From Bradysia coprophila (lineage: Eukaryota; Arthropoda; Insecta; Diptera; Sciaridae), in NCBI RefSeq assembly GCF_014529535.1, contig NW_023503374.1:3224001-3288000 (forward strand): DNA of 64,000 bases. The letters are read 5' to 3'. Position 1 is the first letter of the stretch. Every line of letters begins with the position of its first letter. The translations under genes were made by a program, and so were the position numbers. Below are positions 11,409 through 23,132 of this stretch, piece by piece. The notes below the pieces were generated by a model. That model was given only the letters and a program-made list of their open reading frames with translations. It was not told the DNA's origin and did not search any database.

Positions 11409-13253
11409 TATTCCTTTTCAGCTTTCTTTGTCGTTGGCTCTTAATTTCAGATCTCGACAATAAATTGGTTTTTTTTAACAAAACGACTGACAGCTCAATT
11501 TTTTCACAAATGCGCAGGTCACATTATCATAACACTCAATTTAGAACGAGTGACGAACGTAGCAGACGCTGCGACGATAGACCCGTACGAACCCTATTAC
11601 ATACGTGGTGACCCTGGTACATATGTCCCAAATCCTAAATGTTTGTTCCAAGTATAACTGTATACGTCAACTTTCACTGGCCGAACGAACACTATTTCAT
11701 CCACAGAGATCGGTCTTCATATTGATGAGGTTATATCTCTATAGATCTGTTCCAAGGCCATACAAACGGTCAAATTACCGTTAAATTTCATCCATGGAGA
11801 CATCGTGTTCATTCGGCCAGTGATAATTCGTATTTGCAGTCACTTGGAACAAACAAACCTATGGATAATATTCGACAGTAATTTGACAATTCGTATGACC
11901 TTGAAACAGACCTAAATAGTAGATCAAGTCCAAGGTTATTCGAAATGTCAAAAATCATCCACAGAGACCCTAAAAATTGTATGGTACACTGTCCAGTTTC
12001 GGTGCTCTATTTAGAGTTACCACTTATGCTTGAAGTGCTTTGGTTTTCAACATTTAGTTTTTCTACTCGTTTATATGTTAGACATAACAGTGTCAATAAT
12101 ACTTCAAAGGTATTTCTAATTAGTAGCCCTAAGATTTGGAACTTGGAACTAGTTTCTCAATCTTTGCGGATACCAGACAGATTTTGAGCTCATCCTTCAG
12201 ATATCCGATAAAGCTCAAAAGGTTCGTTCCAAGGCCATATGAATTGTAAAATATCATCCATAGAGGCATAGCCTCATCAATGAAAAAACAGAGTGAAGCG
12301 GTCCCCGAGACAGAACAATAGGTTGTCGTTTCGCCATCTCTCTAACTTAAACACTCTATAAAATGTGACAAACCGTTGAGTTAGATATTGTCATATTGTT
12401 AAAATTTATTTGGCATCCAAAATTGAAATTCTGAAGCCGGGTGTGAATTAACAAAAACCATTTAGAGCCCTAAAATAGATACCAAGGCTCAGGAGGACAG
12501 ACCTAAATGAACTTATCTTCGAACTACTATGATTACCTTTCAGGGAAAAACAAAATTCAGAAGAGATGCGTTACAAATGGCATGTTAAATCTAATAGCCC
12601 TCAGTACTTCTTACGGGACTACACATCCACTTGAAAGTTGTTCCATACAACCCACAATAATAAATCGATTTTAGGCAATTGTCAAACGTCAACGAAAAAT
12701 ATTTACAACCGAAATCGTTGTGGTTGAAAATTGAGTGTCTGAAAAAATAACTGGACGATCAATTGACTGACATTCGGAAGAAAAATATTCAAAATATCTG
12801 AAAATGTTTTTTTGACACCTGCACTCCGCTTGAAGCGATTCTTTGTTTTTAGGATTTATCAGCTGTTCAGTTAACGAAATCGTTTTAACGGTGTTACGTC
12901 CGCGTTTACATACCAAAGTGTCTATAGTTTTCGAAATTGTTGATTTTTTCTTCTTTCAATTTGCTATTTTTGCACTTTGATGAAATATACATGACTTGAC
13001 AAAATTGGTATCTTTTGATTGGAGTTCAAATTTGTTTATTTTCCGTGTAATGAAACTTGGTCTAAATATTCCAAAACGATCTTTGGCAAAAATTTTAATA
13101 TTTGACGAATTCGTTATTTTACCAACTTTTCATTGGTGGGACGTGGGAATCCCCGATATGCGTTTTGACTCTGTCAAAACCAGTTTCTGTTTGCATTCAA
13201 TTGTTGATTGACCAACGATAGACATTATAAAAAAAGCTGCATTCAAGTGCAAA
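11409..13253. other. Intergenic between gamma-SNAP and the UBX gene
   Basis: The two genes point away from each other. At 11540-11620 there is a solo fragment of the R1 repeat end (AGCAGACGCTGCGAC ... ACCCGTACGAACC). At 12295-12360 a fragment (GTTGTCGTTTCGCCATCTCTCT) matches the MITE at 51028-51155. Nothing else was recognised. Confidence 0.5.
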
Positions 13254-14193
13254 ATGTCAGAACTTGATATGCTGATTTCAATGGGATTTTCCAAAGAGAG
13301 AGCGTAAGTGTTAGACTCGAATTATAGAATCATTCTGAGCTGTAAAGTGATTCCTAAATTCATCAATGATTTAGGGAGCAAGCTTTAACTGAAACAGGCA
13401 ATGCCGGCATTGAATTGGCATTGGAGTGGATGTCCATTATCGACAATTGTACAATAGTGAAGCCGACCGATTCTCATTTCGAAGAAGCAACGCATCACCA
13501 AGCATCACAGTAAGACTTTGACTCAGCACTCAGTATTCTATTTAAATGTCTTTAAATCAGCGAAAATGTACCTAGTGATGCACTAGCTAGTAACGGAAAA
13601 TCTGGATCATCCAATACCTCAACCAATTCTAACCAAACAACACGCATACTCATTCGTCTACTCAATGGCAAGCAAATATCGAAGACATTCAATGCCAGTG
13701 ACCGGCTCAACGATGTGTTACTGTGGACTCGATCAGTGGTTGCCGAAGAATTCCGATTGATGACGAATTTCCCGAAGAAAATCTTTACCTCCGAGGAATA
13801 CGCGAAATCTCTGGATGAATTGAACTTAGTGCCGTCGGCCGTGTTGATTACCACACAAGTCGAGAAATGGTGCGATCTCCAGCAGTATCGCGACACAAAG
13901 AATGACGACGAAAATCGTCGGGTCGAAGAGAAAAGGCGAAAGGAAGAAATAGAGAAACGGCTCAAGGAAGTGGAGGAGGAGCGTTTGGCGCTGGAACGCG
14001 TTCGACGTCAAATTGAAGACGACAAAGCTAGACGACGACAACGATGGCCTGAGTATGTGAATCGTTTCTTGCTTGATAGTTCGTAAAGTAACCAATTTTC
14101 CAATTCTCAATCTGCAGTCTCTACCAGAATGCGGGACAGCCATCGGGAAATCAGTTACAATTAAAAGATCGATCGAAGACTAAGAAATTATAG
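13254..14193 (+). CDS. UBA-UBX domain protein (UBXN1/SAKS1-like)
   Basis: Exons 13254-13303, 13375-13509, 13561-14052 and 14118-14193 give 250 residues. If the last GT is not used, the chain ends at TAA 14084-14086 (236 residues). The N-terminus (MSELDMLISMGFSKERAEQA ... GIELALEWM, residues 1-38) is a UBA domain, which binds ubiquitin. TRILIRLLNGKQISKTFN through LDELNLVPSAVLI (about residues 88-160) is a UBX domain, which binds the p97/VCP ATPase. A highly charged coiled coil (ENRRVEEKRRKEEIEKRLKE, then VRRQIEDDKARR) follows. In typical UBXN1 proteins the coiled coil lies between UBA and UBX; here it comes after UBX, which is unusual. The family's expected role is linking ubiquitylated clients to p97, in the cytosol. 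Orthology to UBXN1 is likely but the changed order leaves room for a paralogue. Confidence 0.85.
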
Positions 14194-14720
14194 TGGCCCT
14201 AAGTACGTTAAAACTACGTTAAAAAGAATGAAATGAAATTGTTTTATCAGCAATCAGCTGAGGCGTTCTAAGTAAGGTATGAATATACATTCGATACATT
14301 TGAACTAGTTCTGCTGATCGAATTTTATTTACTTGCTGTCACAAACGTAATAAGGCGAGAGCAGAGAGCTAAGGAGGATCAGCAACCAAATCAAACAACG
14401 CCTTTTGCCTTATATCACACTTGAGAGTTGAGAGCTTGAACCAATAGATCGATGCAAGGAGAGGATTCACTTAGTTCCGCAGTTCCGCTGTATATTTTTG
14501 TCGCTGTACGGTATTTTTCCATTTTAACACAATGGAAAAGAATGAGACACAGTGTCTCAGACACACGCATATTATTTTTGCCGTACATCGGCAAACACAC
14601 ACACATCTTTACGAAAATAGCTCTCTTTGCATCGGTATATCAGTTGATAGTGTTTGCCTTACGGAAGAGCCCGTTATTTGCAATTCCTTCTGACAGTTAA
14701 GTGGTCGTCAGTGTTTAATA
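14194..14720. other. Intergenic; diverged repeat fragment
   Basis: The stretch around 14430-14650 (GATCGATGCA ... GTTCCGC, then TGCCGTACATCGGCAAACAC and ACGAAAATAGCTCTCTTTGC) recurs in inverted form around 51910-51980 and 52990-53060. It is a dispersed repeat, not a gene. Confidence 0.45.
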
Positions 14721-14721
14721 A

Positions 14722-15705
14722 AACGAGCCATCAGAACAAAACCGTATATTTATTGCGTACGTGACCCTAGTGCGTCTGTCACCCTACTTTGACCGTAAGC
14801 CTATTGCGGCCGTTAGTGTAGTTAAAGTAAAATTATTATGAAATGTGTACATCTTAGAAATTGCGCATAGCACAATTACGAAGCCCCGCACGACGTTCCT
14901 TTCAAATAAAACAAAAATTTCAGATAGCCCTAAAATTTTAATTTATTGAGTATAAATACACATAGGGCCTAGTATCAACCTCAGTCCGAGGACCCAAATT
15001 TAAAATTGTTTTCAACAACATTCTATTCGACCTTCGATTACCTTTCAAATGTTACAAAAATTACGAAAAACGGATTAAATTTACTCGAGTTCTATGTAAA
15101 ATACACATAGGGCCCTAGTAGCGGCCTTAGTCCAAGGACCCAAATTTTTTTTTTTTTCAACAACATTCTGTTCGGTGTTCGATTACCTTTTAAATGAAAC
15201 AAAAATTAGGAAAAACGGATCAAACACGACTTATATGCAAAATACACATAGGGCCGAGTAGCCTTTCACTTCTAAGGCCCTAACTGACGGTCCACTCACC
15301 TGATTTTGAAAAACTTTTTTTTCCTCGATTGGTATTGACAATACCTATCATTTGCCGTTGCATTTACATTTCCATCGTTTATTTTGCCATAAATATCACC
15401 AAAAGACTTTAAATCACTTAGGTGGCCCTAACTCACGAAGGGCCGACCCGAATATGCCCATCTTTGAACTTAGCCTCACTATTTCGACTATCTTTCAAGG
15501 GAAAAAAATTTTTGAAATCGGATTTGATTTACTCAAGATATTGACGTGACAGACAGACGGACAGATAAAATCTTTATTGCGGATTCGTCATCTATGAACA
15601 TAGGCAAACACTTTGCGCTTACCGTCTACTTCGAATTCCATCAATTACACACGGCAGCGTAATCCTATAAATCCTATAAGCCCCTTTATACTTCGTACGG
15701 GGCTA
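14722..15705 (+). repeat. Dispersed repeat family R1, copy 3
   Basis: Same order of blocks as copy 2: AACGAGCCATCAGAACA at the left, GCGTACGTGACCCTAGTGCG, CACATAGGGCCTAGTATC, CTCACGAAGGGCCGACCCG, the ACAGACAGACGGACAGAT run, and the right end CTTCGTACGGGGCTAAAG. Confidence 0.75.
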
Positions 15706-15709
15706 AAGA

Positions 15710-16026
15710 TTGGCTTCAGCTGGCCCGATCGCGCCGCCGCCAGTATCATAAAAATACTACGCCGCCGCCTAGTTTTTTTAATCAATTTTCGGCGCAATTT
15801 GTCATTATTACGATTTCATTTTATAATCAAAACACAAACTAATGATTATGAAATATTTCATAAAGTGTATTTATGAGTTTTCAACGTTTCTGAATCATTT
15901 ACTTTTCATGTTTCTTTCCATATCCTGCGCCGTTTATGAATTCAGACCAATTTTGTGTTTTCTCGTCATCGATGGTTTTTGTGTTTTTCTCTAGCAATCT
16001 ACAACACACTCATTGATTCGCATAGT
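15710..16026. repeat. GCCGCC-rich repeat, left part
   Basis: CGCCGCCGCC blocks (15730-15775) recur at 17085-17230 as GCCGCCGCCGAAAAATAT. A hAT-type MITE lies between them. The two GC-rich edges may belong to one older insertion. Confidence 0.45.
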
Positions 16027-16584
16027 CTAAGAGTAATTATGCCTAGAGAGGAAATAAATGATGGAATTTGTTTATGTACTGTCCGTTTGACAAGAGGATC
16101 GCCACGGTTCAGCAGGGGGTTTTGAACATTTGTTTTTTACACGTTGGCACACGTGCTCTTGTCAGATTCAAGATTCTTTTTACGAAGGTTACGCTGATTA
16201 TACTTTGTGAAAAAGGCCAATACCTTGCAAATATGTCACATCTTGGACAGAATTTGACACTGCAATATCTGCAACATGAAAAAACTAAATGTTCGAAACT
16301 CCCTGAAACCCCGTGCTTCCACCTACGTAATATACACAAACTAGGTGAGCCAATCTTAATTTATTCGTACGACGAAATGTGGTCCCGACATTTGTTTGTA
16401 AAAGATACACATTTCGTATGACTTTACACCAACACATGTATGCTTTGACACTTTTGATAGTACAATTTGCCCACTTAATTAAGTGGGCAAACACATACCA
16501 ATAAAAATTTCGCATTCTATGTTGGGACAACATATTTTACGTAATTTTGTTTGAGATTTCCTCTCTAGGTATAATTACTCTTAG
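16027..16584. mobile_element. hAT-type non-autonomous element, 558 bp
   Basis: Left end CTAAGAGTAATTATGCCTAG, right end ATTTCCTCTCTAGGTATAAT followed by TACTCTTAG: a 28-bp imperfect terminal inverted repeat. Flanks are CGCATAGT and CACATAGT, an 8-bp duplication with one mismatch. A shorter relative sits at 61788-62036 with an exact 8-bp duplication. The interior has a 117-residue frame with no recognisable domain. Confidence 0.82.
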
Positions 16585-17084
16585 CACATAGTGATGTAAG
16601 ATAAAACAAAGCCTTCGTTAGTTTGCCATTTCGGACGATTGTCCTTCATTTGTTCTAGTCTTGCGAACTATTTACTCGACACGCATGACTACAACTACAT
16701 ACTGTCTCAATGGCACAACCGACATATGATGAAACAGTCTTTTTGCCATGGACAGACGTGTAACAAAGATGATTGCAGACTGCTCGTTTGGCAAAACAGT
16801 AGTCTGTCTCAAATTTCTTCACTAAGAGTCCTCCCCTTTAACAATATTCTCCTTTACGGTGTACCCAATAAGGCTTGGAAACGAGTACTCTCCTTATGGT
16901 TGGAGCTTATCACTAGGTTGAAATCTATGACTTGGCTCGCCACCTTCTACTAATAGAATACAATCTCAACGAGAGTGAAGCTAAAGTAAAGCTATAATTT
17001 ACACTATCTTATAAAGAAAACACTCTTAAAGAAAACAAATGTAAAATTTTAGAACGAATTTTTTCTAGAAATTTTTTTCCCCTG

Positions 17085-17230
17085 AGCGCCGAGTTCGCCG
17101 CCGCCGCTGATAAATATTTTGACGTACGTCGCCGCCGAATTTTGGAAAGTCGGCTCAGCCGATTACAGCCGCCGCCGATACTTTAAAAAAATATACAGCC
17201 GCCGCCGAAAAATATAGACCGGCGCCCACC
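17085..17230. repeat. GCCGCC-rich repeat, right part
   Basis: Several copies of (A/C)GCCGCCGCCG spaced by AT-rich segments, like the stretch at 15710-15780. Unclassified. Confidence 0.5.
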
Positions 17231-17391
17231 TCTACCTGGGCCGTAAGATTACAGCGCCGCTCAAAAATGTGAAACACGAAATTTATCAATTTTGAAACAA
17301 AATGAAATTAAATTTTAAGAAAAGTTGTCTAAATTATGTTTGCTTGTGAATTTTTCTACTTGGATTTCTTGTGATACAAATGAACGTAGAG

Positions 17392-18740
17392 CAGGCCTCT
17401 CACACCTCCTTATTTCCTTATTTTTCCTTATTTTTTTATAAACCTCCTTATTCCTCCTTATTTTATTAAAAAATCCTTATTTTCCTTATTTTTCGCAAAT
17501 TTCAACGACGGAAATCAAAATTAAGAAGAAAAATTCGATGCGCGGCAAAAATCACAATTTTTATTATTTAACAAAAAGAACTCTAATAAAAAGGTGGTGT
17601 CGTAGCTCATGATCAACACGACTGGTTTAACATTATATTTTTGTGGTTCCACGCCACCTTCCGGCTCGAGAGTCTCGAGTAGAACTATTTGATTTAATAT
17701 ATAAATCACCCTTAACATTGTCTCAGACATGCGTCCTTACAAAGCACCTAGCAGGGTAATAGAAAAAAATAGAGTAGTACTTTAATCGAAGTATGCGAAT
17801 ATTTCCATTCCTTTTTTTTCATAATGTCATTGCAAAACTACCATTAAGGCTGCTAATGGTATTATTGGTATCAAAAAACTACTCTATTTGACGTGTAAAA
17901 ACCTCTATTACCCTGCTAGGTGCTTTGGTCCTTATAACAAACAATTCTAGGTTTTAGCCTCATTTACACTTACTTCTTTCAAATTTACACGTTTATACTT
18001 TCACCAATTTATTATTTAGAAATTCGAACGGGAAAGAACAGCTTTTGCAGTTAACGAGATCAAAATCTAATCCAGCAAGTTTTTAAACTTGAGGATGGAG
18101 TCAAGTTAGAATTTCCGCCGTAAGTACGTCTTAAATTTCAAAAAAAAATTCGCATCGAAAACTGATTGAAAACTGCCACCCTACAAAAACGATAGGTACG
18201 TCAAAATAAACAGTGATTCGTTTTATTTTGAATTTTAAAGCGCACTTACAGTGATAATTGGTAAAGCTAAGCTAAGCTTTGCTAAGAATCTAATTCAAGC
18301 CTTAAGCTCGTCCAAAATATTCAAATTTTCATCTTGATAAAAGTGAATTTTACGATACAACCTTACAAAAACGATACGTCAAAATAAAATTGAGGCGGAC
18401 TTCCGATGTTAATTGCTGTATCTTATGCTCAAAACAAACGAGGCATTGAAAACGTGTTTTGGTCCTAGTTTTCATTGACAGATGCAGCAATCGCGATTTT
18501 GAATAGAAAAAGTTCTAACTTCATTTGACAGTTTCGAAAATTTCGTCATGAAAAATAGGATCAAAACACGTTCTCAATGCCTCGTTTGTTTTGAGCATTA
18601 GAATAATTTCGATTTTTATCGAAAAATTTCTCCTCATTTTTCCTTAATTCCAATAAACAATTTCCTTATTTCTCCTTATTTTTGTGCTAAAACCTCCTTA
18701 ATTCCTTAATAGGGAGTCCAAATTTAGAGTGAGAGGCCTG
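17392..18740. mobile_element. hAT-type element H1, 1349 bp, non-autonomous
   Basis: Ends CAGGCCTCTCAC ... GTGAGAGGCCTG, flanked by exact ACGTAGAG octamers (17384-17391 and 18741-18748). An 8-bp duplication and a CAGG start indicate hAT. Inside the left end is a run of CCTTATTTTT-type units (17408-17500); inside the right end the same units recur in the same orientation (18640-18715). No transposase frame was seen. A smaller MITE is nested at 17740-17926. Confidence 0.85.
17740..17926. mobile_element. Nested MITE, CAAAGCACCTAGCAGGGTAA ends
   Basis: About 24 bp of terminal inverted repeat (CAAAGCACCTAGCAGGGTAA / TTACCCTGCTAGGTGCTTTG). GTCCTTA occurs directly outside both ends, a 7-bp duplication. 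It lies inside element H1 and is therefore the younger insertion. Confidence 0.78.
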
Positions 18741-18749
18741 ACGTAGAGT

Positions 18750-21649
18750 TGCGAGCGGAGCGAGCGATTTTTTTTTGGTTCACTAGCTCGACTTAGTGAA
18801 AAATGATCTCAACATATTACCCGATTTTTCGGTGATCAAACGTTTTTCTTTGTTATTTGTCTCCCGCGAGGTTTATTGCTTGCAACTCATTTAATACCCG
18901 AATTCTTTTGAAAACAGTCCTACCAGACGTGCCCATAGAAGGCAAAACTATTTTTATTAAAAATCCTCAATCCTCAACAGCGGAAGCTGATCGAAAACCA
19001 CGGTTGGTTTGAAACGAGATTAAATAGGGACCACAGACCACCAATAATTTTTTTTTTTTTTCATATTTATAATGAGTGATGGACAAGAACATCACACAGG
19101 AAAAAATTAGCCCGAACCCCTGAGCCGTTTCTGAGATCCAGTGGATGCGCTACCACAAGCAGTCAGGCACAGCCTGAGCACAAATTTTAATGGGGATCGG
19201 TAGAGGAAAAAATTCTAAGATATAAATACTGTGTAAAAAATATTATGCTTTCGGTAATTTGCTCTCGGAGCAATAACTGTTGAAAATCAAAATTTCACCA
19301 TTTTCGAAGAGTGATATATCCTTGACAAAGTGACTGAACCAGCCAGTCCAGATTGATTCTAGACGCGGTAAATAAGCTCTTTCGAATGGCGACAAAAAAA
19401 TTTTGAAAATGTTCTTTTGTCCAGATACATGTCAATGGAAAGGTAATTGTGAACAGAATTTGTTACTTGAAACAGTTTTACATTTGTTGATGTTCGCTGA
19501 TATCGCAAACGTAAGTCAGCAGCTGTTACTGCCACAGAAAAAATATTTTTTGATAAAATTTTGACAATTCCAGGAAATAATCGAGTAGATTAACTGAGTC
19601 TCCGATTTATACTTCAAACTTTGAAGTTCAAAGGGACATTCATCATGTCACAACCCATGCATGTTTGGTGTCATTGGAAAGCTAAGACCAGTAGCAACAG
19701 CCACAGCAACAGCATAGTAACCATCAGATGTTCACCGGTGTAGTCAAATTTTAAGCATTTTTCCAGCCGTTCATATCTCAGTTCAAATAAAGTTTAAACC
19801 AAATGAGACCTCATTTGCCCTGAAAGTGCATGCAATTACCTTTGTAATGCCACTTCACACGACCTTGTACGTTTCATGTATATGTAGATACCTCCACAAG
19901 AAAAAGGAATGTTTTCAGTATTCGATCAGTTATACCACTGCACTGTGCAGTGCACAAGAGTTGAGTACTTAAAAAAAAAATAGTTTTGGCTTCTATGGAT
20001 TATTACCTATCTAGGCACATATAAATGCGTCCGATTTCAAGAGGACCGTTTTTAAACGAATTCCATTTATACAGAAAAAAATGACGTAAATCGATAATAA
20101 CTGAGCAAGAACACTGTATCAAAACCGAGATCTAAACCTCACTCTGATTGGTGTATATTTTGCTTGTGTACTTTAGTCTTACTTTCTCAGCGCCCGCCTT
20201 ATAATCCGGCTCTGACTAAATTTCACTGACGTCGACTGCAGTGTCCTTAAAACAGATTTTGGAGCTTGAACAGACCGGTGGAATAATTCATTTTTAATAT
20301 TTCGCACTCGTGTAAACTTCAAAGCTAGAGGAAGCAATGACTAGAGTAATTCCAATTCGTTTCAGACGCTATCGATAATTTTACAACAAATTAAATTTCT
20401 TCGACTCAATCTTTAAAGCGAAGACCATCAACTCTTTGTCGACTGTGTAATTTACTAAGTGAAAATGTGACTGACACCTGCGATGTGCCTAGTCAGTATT
20501 AGACGGAAAGAGAAGCCTCCGACTGTTGCAGAATCGTGAAGATGGGGACCATGTGGGGCGACTAATTCTTCTCATTTCGAAGAAAACATCTTCGGATGTA
20601 CTAAACTTATTTTCATAAACTGATACAACTGATATGATGAGATAGAAGGAAAAGTAATTCAGACCAGTTATTTTAACCTGCCCTGGGGGATATGTCAAAA
20701 GTTTATATGAAAATATGCAATGACAAGTACTCAGTAAATATAAGGCAGGTTATAACTACCTGGACTTTGGAAGTCTATGCTCATATCAGTCTATTGTGCA
20801 TATGCATTATCAATTTCGTATAGTGGTCCCAAATGACGATTGGAATTTAAAAATTCAAAAATGGGCCTTTTTGATAACATTTTCTTTGTTAAAGTCAGGC
20901 GTCACCATTAGCGATTACAGTCTGTGTCTACCAACCAAGGCCTAGAATTAAATTCAGAAAAATTCTGCTAATTTTATTCCACATAATAGGCCCTGCTTCG
21001 AACCTTAATTGGTGCCTTAGTTTAGCTGAGAGAATAAAAGCGTGAGCCCAAAGATATTTATGGGCGTACACATTCAAAAAATTTCGATGTTTTATCAATG
21101 AAAATAAGGAATGTGACACACCTCTAACTAATGATGTTATTATAAAGCTCCTGAAAGATGGTTACTTTCGCACTAATTTTTCTCACCGAAAACGCACAAA
21201 TATTTAAACTAAAGCGTTTCTTCCAAAACGTAATTTTTTAAGATTAAGACACTTCAAGCAAAAGTGCTTCGAGTGACAGCTGCCAAATAGACACTATTTT
21301 GTATGAAGATTGTTTCCCAATTTTATCACAGTGTTAAACTTTGTTTGATACACTGTTCAGTTTCAGTACACTTTTTAAAGTACCACTCATGGCTGAATAG
21401 GCGATCCACCTTAATGTCTCTATACGAGTTCCATATTTTTCGTGTTTCTGCGGATATTTGACAAAAAAAAATCGAGAAAAAAACGATCCGTCCGATCCCA
21501 TCCTTATTGGAAGTTAAGTACCACTTTTGAAGTGCGCCAAAAATGTAAATATTTTTAACTGAGAGTTGACACAAAAAAAAACGGCCATTCAGAGAGCAAT
21601 GTAAATGTGACAGATGCGTAATTACACCTCCGAATTTAAGTCAGTAACC
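18750..21649. other. Gene-free stretch with scattered repeats
   Basis: A partial copy of the CGGTTGGTTTGAAACGAGAT element is at 19004-19205, matching the full element at 59535-59869. The 20640-20760 segment (GACCAGTTATTTTAACCTGCC) is shared with 51560-51740. Otherwise only short frames without domains. No RNA gene was recognised. Confidence 0.5.
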
Positions 21650-21807
21650 GTGGATTTACATAGCAACGTAAAAGTGACAGATGCAATGTTTTTTAAATAC
21701 TGCAACCCGAAATTTCATTCATAAAATTAAAATTATGAATGAAATTTCGAGTTGCCGTATGAGAAAATTTTTGCATCTGTCACTTTTACGTTGCTATGTA
21801 AATCCAC
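21650..21807. mobile_element. Palindromic MITE, 158 bp
   Basis: GTGGATTTACATAGCAACGT is matched at the right end by ACGTTGCTATGTAAATCCAC. Pairing continues inward through AAAGTGACAGATGCAA and GAAATTTCATTCATAA, leaving almost no loop. Confidence 0.82.
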
Positions 21808-23132
21808 AGTAAGCGTGAAAATGAGTTGCTATGCGGTATGTTTTGAAATGGAAGGCGCACTTACAGCGTGAATTATGGTCTTTCACTTTCATTGAGTTGA
21901 ATCAATTGGCGCCAAAAATGTCATACATCAATCTGACATTGTAAACCATCTAATACAATTATGCTGTCAATTTGACGTCATTTTTTCTTAAATGTCAGCT
22001 AATGTTTTCTACCCAGCTACTACACCATATCTATATTTATAAAGACTCCGCCATTATATTTATCTTGTGAGACTCAGTGAGAAAAAAAAATATTTGGAAA
22101 ACACAACAACAAGGTGACTTCTTCATCAACAACAGTTACATAAAATTGAAGTGAATAAATTTGGTTTGATCGAAATATCGAATACAGTTGTTTATAATGA
22201 GTAACAAGGATATTATGTATTCTGAACACTTGTAGCCACCGACAGAATTGTCGAAAGAAAAAAAAATTCTCATTTGTGCCCATTTGCATAATTAAACCGA
22301 AATAATTTTTTGTAACTTTTTCATTTGCGTAATTATACCGTTTGTGTGTACTCAAACAAAACAAAATATTTTCAGTTTGAGTGAAGCGCAGAGTGTAACG
22401 GGAGTGTTTCAAAATAAATAAAAAAGAAGAACGAAAACAAACGATTTTCCAATCAGAAACGTATCTGATTTTTGTTCATGGTGGAAATATAAACAAAACA
22501 TTTTTTTTTTCGATTTACAATCGCTCAGAAAGACAGTTTTCTTTGTGTGTTTGTGACATCATTTAACATTATACCCGCTTGGGTTTTCGATTCGATTTTA
22601 GTGATCGGGAAAAACTTATCGATTTAATATCAGTCGCATTTCGTGAACGGTTCTAATAAAATCAAAACGGTTGATTTGAGTGTGTAATGTGCGCAAAGAT
22701 TAGAGACAATAAACTCCAAAACGACAATTTCATTCACATAGCATTAAAGAAACGATCAGCCATTCATCCATCCACAATGTTTAGAATTGGTGGTGCTCAA
22801 CAGGGAATAATATGCGTACCGATGCAAACAGCCGCTATTGTCAATCAAATAATAGGTTTTAGCTGCAGATATTAAATTGGGAAAAATATATATATTTATC
22901 CAGTCCAAGGCCAATAAATATATATATTAACTATAGCTACTAAGGAATCACCAACCCCCTTGCATCGTTTAACAAAGAAATTGTTCGTTCAGATTATTTG
23001 GAATAAGTTTTAAGTTGAAAATTTGCAACCGCACGCACCTTAGTTTAATTCAACAACAACAACAACAAAATTTAATTTTTATTTATTCTTCATTGACCTT
23101 CGTAACAACGCACAACACACGTCCACTACAAA
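21808..23132. other. Upstream region of MAF1, no gene recognised
   Basis: AT-rich. A (CAA)n run at 23053-23070 and a leader ending TACAAAATG precede the MAF1 start. The small frame at 22687-22875 has no recognisable domain and could be chance or an untranslated leader. Confidence 0.45.

Noticed and set aside
22074-22412. 112-residue minus-strand frame upstream of MAF1
   Set aside because: Low complexity and AT-driven, with no recognisable motif.
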